From Brevibacterium picturae (GTDB lineage: Bacteria > Actinomycetota > Actinomycetes > Actinomycetales > Brevibacteriaceae), in the NCBI RefSeq assembly GCF_900105045.1, contig NZ_LT629739.1, positions 3,348,001-3,412,000 on the forward strand: 64,000 bases of DNA. Direction: 5' to 3'. Position 1 is the first letter of the stretch. Each line of letters starts with the position of its first letter. The notes under the pieces are model-generated. The model saw only the letters and a program-made list of their open reading frames with translations, made no database searches and was not told the origin of the DNA. Below, in pieces: positions 36,301-45,078 of the stretch. Position numbers and translations under genes: made by a program.

Positions 36301-37572
36301 ATGGCCGTCTCCCTGCTTGCCGCCGAATCCACCGCCGCTGACGCCAGGAGCGGCATTTTGGCGCGTTTCCCCGATCTCGCTCACGCTCCCGGCCTCCCAC
36401 AGGCGCGCATGCTCGTTGACTTCGTTCTCGGATATCGCAGCGGAGAGCTCGACGTCTCCGGTCGTCCTACCGCGGGCACATTCGTCTCCGCCGAAGCAGT
36501 GGCAGGGCTTCCCAAGCGGGTCATCCTCGTCGATGACGCCCATGGAACTCAGGCAAGACTGCTGACCGAGCTCGCTCTCGTCCACGCATTCAACGACCGG
36601 ATCGATCAGTCCCGCATCGTAGCCGCAGCAGCACCGACCGCCGAGGTGGTGGAACAGCTGGCCGCGCACGTCGATCCGCCTATGACGGATATCATTGCAG
36701 AAACAGTGCCGGACTCGTCGAAGAACCCGACGGATCCTGCACGGACCTGGGCTATCGTGAACGCGCCGAAGGCCGTCGACGACCTTTCTGAGACCATCGC
36801 AGCGCTTCAGCCACAGGTCTCGACTGTCATCGTCATCGGTCGCAGCGACTCGATGAGCCGCGCCGTGAACAAGGAGCTGGCGCGTGGATTCGCCCGCGTC
36901 GACGTGTCGCCGGGCGTCGGTAAGCACCGCATGATCATCGGCAGCCGTGCACTGTCATCACCCAGCATGCCGAGCTTCCCCAAGCATGGCATCATCGACC
37001 ACTCGGCCACAGGTCCCTTTCAGGTCAGAGCCCATGGTGCCTGCTTCTCCGGGGTCAAGAGCGATGAGGGCTCGGCCGCGCTGCTCGAAGTCGTGGCCGC
37101 CGAGGTGGGGTCCGGCAGCCCTGAATCCGTGCTCGATCTCGGCTGTGGGAACGGGTGGCTGCTGTCCGCCGCGATGCGGGTGACAGCGGCGGTGAAGGGG
37201 ACCGGCGTGGACGTGTCCAAGGCGGCGGTCGCCTCGGCGAAGGAGACTGCGGAGGCGAACGGGCTCGAGGTTGAGACCGTCCTCGCCGATGCCACGGACG
37301 CCGAGGCTGTGACCGAGCCCGGTTCTGGACTAGTCGTCGGCGGCTACGACCTGATCCTGCTCAATCCGCCCTTCCACCAGGGCACGGCCATCGAAACCGA
37401 CACCGCCGCCGGACTCATGCGCACCGCATCGCTGCTCCTGGCGCCCGGAGGGCAGGTCGTCACCGTCTTCAACTCGCATCTGCGCTACCGCGATTCCTTG
37501 GAGCGCCTCATCGGTCCCAGCGAGCAGGCGGCCCGGACCAGCAAGTTCACGGTCATCCGCAGCCGCGGCTGA
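36301..37572 (+). CDS. SAM-dependent methyltransferase (RsmC/RlmG-like)
   Basis: This 423-residue protein has an N-terminal half with a degenerate methyltransferase fold and a C-terminal active half with motif I VLDLGCGNGWLLSAA (about residue 276), the acidic turn DVSKAAVASAKETAEANGLE, and the catalytic NPPF in YDLILLNPPFHQG. NPPF methyltransferases modify exocyclic amines of guanosine in rRNA, and the two-lobe organisation matches RsmC (16S) and RlmG (23S). Which of the two is uncertain. TAGACT six bases ahead of the ATG marks a leaderless start. Confidence 0.88.
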   Translation: MAVSLLAAESTAADARSGILARFPDLAHAPGLPQARMLVDFVLGYRSGELDVSGRPTAGTFVSAEAVAGLPKRVILVDDAHGTQARLLTELALVHAFNDRIDQSRIVAAAAPTAEVVEQLAAHVDPPMTDIIAETVPDSSKNPTDPARTWAIVNAPKAVDDLSETIAALQPQVSTVIVIGRSDSMSRAVNKELARGFARVDVSPGVGKHRMIIGSRALSSPSMPSFPKHGIIDHSATGPFQVRAHGACFSGVKSDEGSAALLEVVAAEVGSGSPESVLDLGCGNGWLLSAAMRVTAAVKGTGVDVSKAAVASAKETAEANGLEVETVLADATDAEAVTEPGSGLVVGGYDLILLNPPFHQGTAIETDTAAGLMRTASLLLAPGGQVVTVFNSHLRYRDSLERLIGPSEQAARTSKFTVIRSRG

Positions 37573-37614
37573 CGGCGACCGTTGACTGTCCCCGTCAGCG
37601 CGGGACGGCCGCAG

Positions 37615-38298
37615 TCAGTCGGAGACCGCGATCAGGGCTGCGTGACCGGGCGTGACCAGGCCCGATTCGTAGGCGAGGACGACCAGCTGTGAGCGATCGC
37701 GTGCCCCGAGCTTGCCGAGCAGGCGACTGGCGTATGTGCGCGCGGTCTCCGGGCTGAGGAACAGGCTCGCGCCCACTTCCCGGTTCGATTCCCCGCGGCC
37801 GATTTGCGTGAGCACTTCACGTTCGCGCACTGTGAGGCCCTCGAGGATCTCGGGTCGCGGGGTCGCTCGGTTCTGGGCACTGAGTCTGCGCAGAACGGTG
37901 TTGATCACGCCCGGTGATAGCAGCGCATCACCGCCGGCGACCGTGCGGATGGCTGAGCGCAGGTCCGCCGGCCGAATGTCCTTGAGCAGATAGCCGCTGG
38001 CACCGGCGTCGATCGCGGCCACGATGTCCTCGTCATCGTCGAAGGTCGTGAGCATGACGACTCTGGTGCTGTCGAGGTTCGGGTCGGAGACGATGTGCTC
38101 GGTAGCCGTGATGCCATCCATGACCGGCATGCGAATGTCCATGAGCACGACATCGGGGTGTCGTTCACGTACATGACTGAGGCCGGCACGACCGTCTGCG
38201 GCTTCCGCGACGACCTCGATGTCCCCATCGCTGACCGCAAGCTGTCGCAGCCCCGTTCGGACGAGCTCCTGATCGTCGATGAGTGCGACTGTGATCAT
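37615..38298 (-). CDS. NarL/FixJ-type response regulator
   Basis: This 227-residue regulator has a receiver domain (1-125) with the phosphoacceptor Asp in PDVVLMDIRMPVMDG (about 54) and LTTFDDD, KDI at the switch Lys. The C-terminal LuxR helix-turn-helix (about 155-215) contains LTVREREVLTQIGRGESNREVGASLFLSPETARTYASRLLGKLG, cited in pieces. Its gene overlaps the histidine kinase stop by four bases, so the two form one operon. The stimulus is unknown. Confidence 0.94.
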   Translation of the reverse strand: MITVALIDDQELVRTGLRQLAVSDGDIEVVAEAADGRAGLSHVRERHPDVVLMDIRMPVMDGITATEHIVSDPNLDSTRVVMLTTFDDDEDIVAAIDAGASGYLLKDIRPADLRSAIRTVAGGDALLSPGVINTVLRRLSAQNRATPRPEILEGLTVREREVLTQIGRGESNREVGASLFLSPETARTYASRLLGKLGARDRSQLVVLAYESGLVTPGHAALIAVSD

Positions 38299-39455
38299 TC
38301 CGGCAGCCTCCTCGGCAGTGTGGCGCGAAGTTCGAAGCCCTCGCTGGGCCTGGCCTGCGTGCTCAGGTCTCCGCCGAGGCGCCTGACTCGTTCGCTCATG
38401 CCCTGCAGTCCGTGCCCGCCTTCAGGAGCCGCGGCGCCGAGCCCGTCGTCGACGACGGAGACCACGACGTCCTCGTCGTCGAGCCCCACGGTGACACTCA
38501 CTGCGGCGGCAGAGGAATGCCGGAGCACATCCGTGATGCCTTCCTGGACGACGCGGAAGACGACCGATTCCACCGGTGACGGCAGAGCCCCCGGGGAGAG
38601 TGAGATGCTCGACTCGACGGACATCCCTGCCTCGCGGGCCCGGTCGAGCAGAGTCTCGATCCCGTCGACGCCGAGGCCGGTGCGGGTCGACTCGTCACCG
38701 GTCCGCAGCACCCGGACCATGGATCTCAGGTCCGACAGCGACCCGGCGGCTTCGTCGTGGGCCCGTTCGAGCGCCTCGGCGACGGCGCTGTCTTCCGAGT
38801 CCGAAGCTGAGCAGGGCCCTCTGCGGTCGAGGGCCTCGAGTCCGACATTCGAATGCAGCGACATGACGGAGAGCTTGTGGCCGAGGGTGTCGTGGAGATC
38901 GCGGGAGAGCTGGAGCCGCTCATTCTGCACGCGCTGGTCGGCCTCCTCCTTCAGACGTTCGTCCTGGAGCCGAAGCAGCTGTTCCTGTTGGGAAGCGAAC
39001 CGGCGATGGGTCGCCATAGCAAAGCCGAGGGTGATCGCCGCGGCGATGAGGGCGAGCGTCGAGATCGACTCCGCGCCCAGCAGACGGCCCAGCGGCAGGG
39101 AGTCGTCGCGGATCCGAAAGGCCGTGGACACCAGGAAGACCACGGACCCTGCGCCGACGGAGAAGCGGGTCAGACCCACCTCCGCGGCGGAATAGAGCGC
39201 GGCCATCACGGGCAGGGCGACGCCGATCGGGGTCAGCTCGAGGCTGAAGTAGGCGAAGGTGCCGAGCACGCTGAGGACGACCACGGTCTTCGGCAGCGCG
39301 CGCCGCAGAAGGAGTACCGCACCGAAGCCGAAGGCGAAGAGATAGGACAGCGGCCGCAGCGGTGCCTCGGTGTCGGTCTGAGCCAGGACGATGATGATCG
39401 CCAGCGACGCCATCACCGCGCCTGCGAGAATGGCTTCAGTTCTCCGCGCTCCCAT
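38295..39455 (-). CDS. Sensor histidine kinase (NarL partner, HisKA_3)
   Basis: This 386-residue kinase has about five membrane segments in its first 135 residues, a short coiled linker (about 160-195), the phosphoacceptor HisKA_3 motif RDLHDTLGHKLSVMSLHSN and a HATPase domain with VVDDGLG, GGHGLQGMSERVRRLGGDL. The Asn of the ATPase N-box is replaced (ITDVLRHSSA). Start ATG 39455 is supported by TATGCT six bases upstream, so it is leaderless; a GTG at 39491 would add 12 residues. It is the partner of the adjacent response regulator. Confidence 0.92.
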   Translation of the reverse strand: MGARRTEAILAGAVMASLAIIIVLAQTDTEAPLRPLSYLFAFGFGAVLLLRRALPKTVVVLSVLGTFAYFSLELTPIGVALPVMAALYSAAEVGLTRFSVGAGSVVFLVSTAFRIRDDSLPLGRLLGAESISTLALIAAAITLGFAMATHRRFASQQEQLLRLQDERLKEEADQRVQNERLQLSRDLHDTLGHKLSVMSLHSNVGLEALDRRGPCSASDSEDSAVAEALERAHDEAAGSLSDLRSMVRVLRTGDESTRTGLGVDGIETLLDRAREAGMSVESSISLSPGALPSPVESVVFRVVQEGITDVLRHSSAAAVSVTVGLDDEDVVVSVVDDGLGAAAPEGGHGLQGMSERVRRLGGDLSTQARPSEGFELRATLPRRLPE

Positions 39456-39608
39456 CCCACCAGCATAGGGAACCTCGGCGCCGATGGGCACCGCTCACCG
39501 TGCACCGCGATATCGCTTCTCGACGTACCGAGACCGGCGCAGAAGTCGATGCAGCGGCCGCTTTCGACGCGGTGTGCTCAGGTGCCGCCCATTCCTTATC
39601 TGGATGGC

Positions 39609-39749
39609 ATGAACTCAGTTCGAGAACTCAATTGGCCGCTGCTCGGCGGAATCGTCGCCGGGCTCGTGTACGCGCTCGCCGGAGTCCTTGGGCACATCGT
39701 GCGCCGGATCCGCTGGGGAACGTGGACGATGGGTCGTGTGTGGCCATGA
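39609..39749 (+). CDS. 46-residue single-helix membrane protein
   Basis: The peptide MNSVRELNWPLLGGIVAGLV continues with one membrane helix and a basic tail (HIVRRIRWGTWTMGRVWP). TATCTG stands six bases before the ATG, suggesting a leaderless start. The stop overlaps the ATG of the next reading frame as ATGA. Coupling to a second small membrane protein and the -10 match are the reasons to accept it. The function is unknown. Confidence 0.5.
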   Translation: MNSVRELNWPLLGGIVAGLVYALAGVLGHIVRRIRWGTWTMGRVWP

Positions 39750-40066
39750 CAGAGGACCGATCCCGCCGAGGCGGCCGGAGGTGTGCTCGTATCGTGGGCT
39801 CAGCGGTGCTGGGCTGTATCGGGGGAGTGCTGGCCATGGTCGTCCTCAATGACCTGGTGGCGGGCATCTGGCCCGAGGCGGTGATGGTCATTGCCCCGCT
39901 GAGCCTGCCCGTGGGTGCCCTGGCCGGTGCGGGCACGGCCGGAGTCCTTCGCCTACCGGAGTTCCACCGGCGATCGCTGACGGCTGCGCCACCCGGCAGT
40001 CAACGACTTCGCCCGGCAGTCAGCGTCCTCATTCGACAGTCAGAGGTCGCACAGTCAGCCCCTTGA
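39746..40066 (+). CDS. 106-residue small membrane protein, coupled to the preceding gene
   Basis: The protein starts MTEDRSRRGGRRCARIV and has two membrane helices (about 16-42 and 48-72), with a hydrophilic C-terminal tail encoded by loose 20-bp repeats (CAGTCA at 39997, 40017, 40037 and 40052). The start overlaps the preceding stop. I do not recognise a family. An 8-bp hairpin follows and separates it from the convergent UvrA2 gene. Confidence 0.5.
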   Translation: MTEDRSRRGGRRCARIVGSAVLGCIGGVLAMVVLNDLVAGIWPEAVMVIAPLSLPVGALAGAGTAGVLRLPEFHRRSLTAAPPGSQRLRPAVSVLIRQSEVAQSAP

Positions 40067-40080
40067 CCGGTCGTCAAGGG
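40060..40080. terminator. Short two-way hairpin between convergent genes
   Basis: CCCTTGAC (40060-40067) pairs with GTCAAGGG (40073-40080) around a five-base loop. It overlaps the ends of the membrane protein and UvrA2 genes and has no T-tract. Confidence 0.45.
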
Positions 40081-42560
40081 CGGCCGAATCGCGCCGACAG
40101 GACCTCGGCCGTGGCACCGACACCGGCCGCGGCAACCTCGCGCGGTCGCCCTTCGGCGACGATCCGACCACCGTCCGGGCCAGGACCGGGTCCCATGTCG
40201 ATGAGCCAGTCGGAGCCGGCAGCCAACTCCATGTTGTGATCGGCGATGAGGATCGTATCCCCCTCGTCGACGATCTGGCGGAAGAGCCTGCCGAGGACCC
40301 GGGCATCGCTGGGGTGAAGGCCGTTGGCCGGCTCGTCGAGAATGAACAGTGAACGCTCCCGTCGCTTCCTGGCCCGCATCACCGCTGCCAGACGCAGGCG
40401 TTGCGCCTCACCGCCGGACAGCGTCGCCGAGGACTGCCCGAGCAGCAGACCACCCAGACCGACCCTCTGCAGAACCTCGAAGTGGGCCACGAGCCCGAGC
40501 CGTTCGGCGAACACGCTCGCGGCGGCATCGATGGACAGATCGAGGACATCTGCGATGGTCAGTCCGTTCACCGTGACCTCCAGGGTCTCGGCGGTGAATC
40601 GGCGGCCCTCGCACTCCGGGCAGGTGCCGCTGGATGCCGGGAGGTGGACGAGGTCGATCGTGATGATGCCCAGCCCCTCACAGCGCGGACATCGTCCCCG
40701 TGCGGTGTTGAAGGAGAACTGCGAGGCGGTGAATCCGCGATCGCGGGCCAGCTCGGTCTTCGCGAAGAGGCTGCGGATCTTGTCGAAGATGCCCAGGTAG
40801 GTGCCGATGACCGAACGCGATGAGCGTCCGATGGTGGACTGATCGAAGCTGACGACCCGGGTGAAGACCTCGAGTCCCGTGGCGCTCGCCGCCGCCAGTT
40901 CTCCTCGCCCAGCCTCACCGGCCACAATCTGCGCCTCCTCGTGCCCGTCGAAGCCGGAGGCCCCCGCGTACCGGGCCAGTGCGGCCACCGAACGCAGAGC
41001 CGAGCTCTTGCCAGCCCCGGAGACTCCGGTCAGGGTCGTGAGACCGCCGATCGGAAAGGCCAGAGCGAGATCGCCGAGGTTGTTCGCCGACAGTCCCGCG
41101 CACCGTGCCCAGGCCTCGAAGCCCTCTGAGTGCCGCCATGGTCGGCTGGGTGCCTCATTGCGCAGCCGCACGGCGGTCGAACCCTCACCCTCGAGCGCCT
41201 CGGCGACCGGGCCGGAGAACATCAGCTGCCCACCGCGGGCACCACCGCCGGGACCGAGTTCGATCACCCAGTCGCAGCGTCGCACGAGCTCCATATCGTG
41301 TTCGACGAGGATGACCGTGTTGCCCGCATCCCGCAGGGCCTCGATGTGGGTGAAGAGATGACCGGTGTCCTTCGGGTGCAGCCCGGTGGACAGCTCATCG
41401 AAGACGTAGACCATGCCGTGCAGTCCGCTGTGCAGATGGGCCGCCAAGCGCAGGCGCTGCAGTTCACCGGGCGACAGCGTTGCCGCCGACCGGTGGGGTG
41501 GAAGATAGCCGACGCCGAGGCGCTCGATCACGTCAGTGCGTTTGTCGAGTTCGTCGAGGAGGACGTGGGCGGCCTCATCGGTGGCGGCGGAGAACCGCTT
41601 CGATGTGCTGGGACCGTGCTCATGATCGGCGGTGATGGCGGCGTTGATCGTCACTGCCAGGTCCGTGAGACTGCGCGTGGCCACCTCGGCGATATTCGAT
41701 CCGCCGATCGTCACAGACAGCGCCGCCGGGTTGATGCGGCTGCCCCGACAGTCGGGGCAGAGGTCGTTGCTGAGGAACGATTCTGTGCGCTCCCGGACCG
41801 AGGCGCTGCCTGTTGTGACCATCGTGTCGAGCAGGTACCGGCGGGCGCTGCGGAACTTGCCCGTGTATTCGCGGGCGACATGGTCGGCCACGTCCGCCGG
41901 CCTGACGGTGACCGAAGGGGTGTCTTCAGTGGTCAGCACCCATGAGCGAGTGTCAGCGGGCAGTCGGAACCAGGGGAGGTCGACGTCGATGCCCATCGCC
42001 TCGACGAGGTGCTTGAAGTTTCGTCCCAGCCATCCGCCCGGCCACGCGGCGATGGCACCCTCGCGGATGGTCAGGGACCTGTCAGGCACTGCGGCCTCGA
42101 GGTCGATGTCATGGATGCTGCCCTTCGCAGCACACGTGGGACAGGCACCCTCGACGGTGTTGGGGGAGAAGGCCGAGGCAAGCAGGCGTCCCTGGTCCGC
42201 GGGGTAGTCGCCGAAGCGAGAGAAGAGTACCCGCAGCAGGTCAGAGACCTGCGACAGGGTTCCCACGCTCGAATTCTCCGGCGGTGTGGTCACGAGCTGT
42301 TTGACCGCGATCGCTGCGGGAAGTCCCGTGATCCGATCGACCTGGGGAGGGGGGACCGCGCCGAGGAGGTGCCGGGTGAAGGGAGAGACCGATTCGAGGT
42401 AGCGCCGCTGTGCCTCTGCGTAGATGGTGTCGAAGGCCAGAGACGATTTGCCGGAGCCGGAGACTCCGCAGATCCCGATGAGCTGCCGATGCGGCAGGGA
42501 GACGGAGAAGTCGGACAGATTGTGCTCCCGGGCGCCGACGATACCGATCTGTTCGCTCAT
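40074..42560 (-). CDS. UvrA-like ABC ATPase (UvrA2/DrrC class)
   Basis: This 828-residue protein is a shortened UvrA with two ABC domains. The first P-loop is CGVSGSGKSSLAFD and the second GVSGAGKSSALRS; the signature motifs are LSPGELQRLRLA and LSGGEAQRLRLA. Zinc-type cysteine pairs are seen in CPTC, CPDC, CPRC and CPEC. At 828 residues it lacks about 120 residues of housekeeping UvrA, chiefly the UvrB-binding part, like UvrA2 and the daunorubicin-resistance protein DrrC. It is third in an operon with PadR and a HAAS membrane protein, which points to drug-induced protection of DNA. The start has AGAGG before it. Confidence 0.9.
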   Translation of the reverse strand: MSEQIGIVGAREHNLSDFSVSLPHRQLIGICGVSGSGKSSLAFDTIYAEAQRRYLESVSPFTRHLLGAVPPPQVDRITGLPAAIAVKQLVTTPPENSSVGTLSQVSDLLRVLFSRFGDYPADQGRLLASAFSPNTVEGACPTCAAKGSIHDIDLEAAVPDRSLTIREGAIAAWPGGWLGRNFKHLVEAMGIDVDLPWFRLPADTRSWVLTTEDTPSVTVRPADVADHVAREYTGKFRSARRYLLDTMVTTGSASVRERTESFLSNDLCPDCRGSRINPAALSVTIGGSNIAEVATRSLTDLAVTINAAITADHEHGPSTSKRFSAATDEAAHVLLDELDKRTDVIERLGVGYLPPHRSAATLSPGELQRLRLAAHLHSGLHGMVYVFDELSTGLHPKDTGHLFTHIEALRDAGNTVILVEHDMELVRRCDWVIELGPGGGARGGQLMFSGPVAEALEGEGSTAVRLRNEAPSRPWRHSEGFEAWARCAGLSANNLGDLALAFPIGGLTTLTGVSGAGKSSALRSVAALARYAGASGFDGHEEAQIVAGEAGRGELAAASATGLEVFTRVVSFDQSTIGRSSRSVIGTYLGIFDKIRSLFAKTELARDRGFTASQFSFNTARGRCPRCEGLGIITIDLVHLPASSGTCPECEGRRFTAETLEVTVNGLTIADVLDLSIDAAASVFAERLGLVAHFEVLQRVGLGGLLLGQSSATLSGGEAQRLRLAAVMRARKRRERSLFILDEPANGLHPSDARVLGRLFRQIVDEGDTILIADHNMELAAGSDWLIDMGPGPGPDGGRIVAEGRPREVAAAGVGATAEVLSARFGRP

Positions 42561-42623
42561 GGTGGGGCCTCTTCCTTTCGTCCGGGTGCAGCGGTGAGGC
42601 TGCACCCGGACCAGAGTACGCGG

Positions 42624-43592
42624 TCAGCGGTTCGCACGGTGAGCACGCCACGTGCTGATCTGATCCCAGATGACGATGAACCAGATCGCGATGACGGTGA
42701 TGACCTGCTGCACCTCGGCGCTCGAGGCACTCGTCAGGTCCGGGTGGAGGACCGGCTGTGTCAGCAGTGCGATGGTGAGGAAGACGGCCATGGCGACATC
42801 GAGGACCACGCCGGTGATGAGCAGCCCGGCGCTCGCCGAGGAGCGGACCAGCTTGATGACTTCGATGACCGCCATGAGGGTGAGGAAGCCCCAGTAGCCC
42901 AGCAGCCATCCCGCTCCCAGATCGGGATTGATGAACGTCTCGCCGTTGTTGAGGTGTCCCACGTAGACCAACGAGGTCGGGATGAGCGGGATCAGTGCCA
43001 GAAGAACGATGAAGATCAGGTTCAGGACCGCCTCGGCGCGGATCTGCGCACCTTTGGTGTCCTTGCGACGAAGGTCATCGACGTTCCAGGCCTTCGACCG
43101 TGGTCCGGGCAGCTGCTGTGTGGTGCCCCCGTCGAGACCTCGATCGCCGAGCCCGATGAGGATCGTGATGACGGCGAACGCGATCAGCAGTGCTGTGACG
43201 GTGCTGCCGATGGTCTGCCCCAGCAGCGCGCCGAGGCGGACCTGCGGCGTCGTCGCGATGTGCACGATGACATTGGTGAGCACGGACAGCACGGCGATCG
43301 TCGGAAGCACCCACCGCAGCGACCAGATGTAGAGCGGGTAGGAGGCGGGGCCGATGAAGTGCTGTGGTGAGTTCGTGTATTCCCGTGAGAGCAGGATCGG
43401 ATCGCCGAGCTCTTCGAGCACCTCCCGTTCGGCGGCCGCGCTCTGGTCCTCGGCCGGGTGATCGAACTCGCCGAGGCGGTCCTCGACCATGTCATTGATC
43501 GTCGCCCTGATCTCTGCGGCGATGTCCTCGCGTGACTTCTCGGGCAGATGGCCGATCACGTTGTCGACGTATATGTCGGTGAGCGCACTCAT
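42624..43592 (-). CDS. HAAS/permease-prefix domain membrane protein
   Basis: This 322-residue protein begins MSALTDIYVDNVIGHLPEKS and an N-terminal helical domain (1-70) ending LEELGDPILLSREYTN, the pattern of the HAAS (DUF1700-like) domain found next to PadR regulators. Five or six membrane helices follow (about 85-105, 120-145, 185-210, 225-250, 262-282, 295-312). The ATG overlaps the padR stop (ATGA) and GGAAGG precedes it. Its role is probably membrane sensing or anchoring in the PadR operon. Confidence 0.85.
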   Translation of the reverse strand: MSALTDIYVDNVIGHLPEKSREDIAAEIRATINDMVEDRLGEFDHPAEDQSAAAEREVLEELGDPILLSREYTNSPQHFIGPASYPLYIWSLRWVLPTIAVLSVLTNVIVHIATTPQVRLGALLGQTIGSTVTALLIAFAVITILIGLGDRGLDGGTTQQLPGPRSKAWNVDDLRRKDTKGAQIRAEAVLNLIFIVLLALIPLIPTSLVYVGHLNNGETFINPDLGAGWLLGYWGFLTLMAVIEVIKLVRSSASAGLLITGVVLDVAMAVFLTIALLTQPVLHPDLTSASSAEVQQVITVIAIWFIVIWDQISTWRAHRANR

Positions 43593-43936
43593 GGTGTGCC
43601 TTCCTTCCAGAGTTTCGTGATGCTGGAGTCGAGTTCCAGCCATCGAGAATGGAGTGCCGCGGCGACTTCGGCGCCGCTGGTGGTGACCGTGTAGTACTTG
43701 CGCGGACGAGCCTGCTCCGTGTTCCATTCGGCGGTGAGCAGTCCCTGCTTTTCGAGTCTTCGCAACAGTGGGTAAAGAGTGTTCGCCTCTGTCGCGATGC
43801 CCGCCTCGGTGAGGGTGGTCAGCAGTGAGTACCCGTACTGCGGACGGCGACAGGCGACGAGGCTGGCAAAGACGACGGTGCCTCGTCTCAGCTCCTGTTC
43901 GTGTGTTGCCAGTGCCTGTTCCTCATCCTCGTTCAT
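43589..43936 (-). CDS. PadR-family transcriptional repressor
   Basis: This 115-residue protein is a compact PadR regulator: ELRRGTVVFASLVACRRPQYGYSLL, then TNTLYPLLRRLEKQGLLTAEW recognition-helix and wing segments (cited in pieces), and RKYYTVTTSG. The ATG at 43936 is seven bases after TATTGT, so the mRNA is leaderless; a longer reading would start inside the operator. It should repress its own operon with the HAAS and UvrA2 genes and respond to a planar hydrophobic compound, as in PadR and LmrR. Confidence 0.92.
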   Translation of the reverse strand: MNEDEEQALATHEQELRRGTVVFASLVACRRPQYGYSLLTTLTEAGIATEANTLYPLLRRLEKQGLLTAEWNTEQARPRKYYTVTTSGAEVAAALHSRWLELDSSITKLWKEGTP

Positions 43937-43943
43937 AACTGAC

Positions 43944-43972
43944 ACAATAGTGTGTGACACACACTATTGCAA
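43944..43972 (-). promoter_or_regulatory. padR promoter with a 23-bp palindromic operator in the spacer
   Basis: On the minus strand, TTGCAA (-35, 43972-43967) and TATTGT (-10, 43949-43944) are 17 bases apart. The perfect palindrome AATAGTGTGTG-A-CACACACTATT (43946-43968) fills the space between and touches both boxes. PadR bound here would block polymerase, so the operon is very likely autorepressed. Confidence 0.8.
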
Positions 43973-44110
43973 TAGGCGGTATATAGTGTGCGGCCGGATA
44001 GAGATTGTAAGCGACTCGCGGCGACCATGGACTGGCATGGAGTCTCTGTCCGTCAAAGAAGATGAGAACGTCTCTTTTCGCGGCGTTTATCCTCGCCGTA
44101 CAGTGGGGTG

Positions 44111-44893
44111 ATGACTCTTCATCACGTCCGGAGAGGGGAAGGAAGCCCCCTGCTGTTGGTGCACGGCCTTGGCGCGGGTCTGCGCTCCTGGGATCCGATT
44201 ATCGACGCACTGGCCGTGCACCGTGAGGTCATCGCGGTTGACCTGCCCGGATTCGGCCAGACGGCACCGCTGCCTGGCGAGGTGTCGATCGCCACGCTGG
44301 CCGATTCGGTCGCACAATTCATCGGCGAACAGGGCCTGGACGGCGTTGCCACTGCCGGGCAGTCGCTGGGTGGACGGATCGTGCTTGAACTCGCCAGACG
44401 CGGGATCGGTGGTGACACCGTATCGCTGGACCCCGGTGGCTTCTGGAGCGAGCGTGAACTGGCGGTCTTCAGCTATACGCTTCGGCTCTCGATCGCCCTT
44501 GTCCGTGCTTTGCGCGGTGCCCTGCCGGCGCTTTTGGGCAATCCCGTGAGTCGGACGGCGCTGCTCGCGCAGCTGTCGGCTCGCCCGTGGGCGCTGACGC
44601 AGCAGACCGTGCTGCCCGACCTGCTCGGATTGGCCGATGCCGCAGCGACGGATAAGGCGATGGATGCACTCACGAAGGGACCCAAACAGCAGGGAGCTGC
44701 GCCCGGGGCGGTTCCCGGTCGAGTCACCATCGGCTGGGGGCGGCGAGACCTCGTCACCGTTGCGCGGCAAGCCCGTCGAGCCGTCGCGGCGTTCCCCGAC
44801 GCAACGCTGCATTGGTTCCCCAAATGTGGACACTTCCCGCAATGGGATGCGCCGCACGAAGCGGTGGAGCTCATCCTGTCCGGTACCGACTGA
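44111..44893 (+). CDS. Alpha/beta-fold hydrolase
   Basis: This 260-residue protein has the oxyanion HGLGAGLRSWDP near residue 18 and the nucleophile elbow AGQSLGGR (Ser about 82). The acid and His complete the fold (FPKCGHFPQWDAP near the C-terminus). Substrate is unknown; relatives include esterases and C-C hydrolases. The ATG follows a TACAGT box by six bases. A GTG three bases earlier is possible. Confidence 0.88.
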   Translation: MTLHHVRRGEGSPLLLVHGLGAGLRSWDPIIDALAVHREVIAVDLPGFGQTAPLPGEVSIATLADSVAQFIGEQGLDGVATAGQSLGGRIVLELARRGIGGDTVSLDPGGFWSERELAVFSYTLRLSIALVRALRGALPALLGNPVSRTALLAQLSARPWALTQQTVLPDLLGLADAAATDKAMDALTKGPKQQGAAPGAVPGRVTIGWGRRDLVTVARQARRAVAAFPDATLHWFPKCGHFPQWDAPHEAVELILSGTD

Positions 44894-45078
44894 CGCGTGC
44901 TCGGATCCGCTGCACTCGTCAAGGGGGACGAGGCCATCGGCACTTCTGTCTTGCTGATGCCGATGGCGAGACAGGCCCCGGGGTCGGCCGGTAGGAACCG
45001 AAGCCGATCGGGACGGAGGTGCCAGGACCGCAACAACGGTCGCCGCGGCTGAGATGCGAGGACTGGCAGACTGGGATC

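Noticed and set aside
36301-37572. Reading the methyltransferase as part of the PTS operon
   Set aside because: It has its own -10 box six bases before the ATG, and rRNA methyltransferases have no known PTS role. Proximity to ptsH seems incidental.
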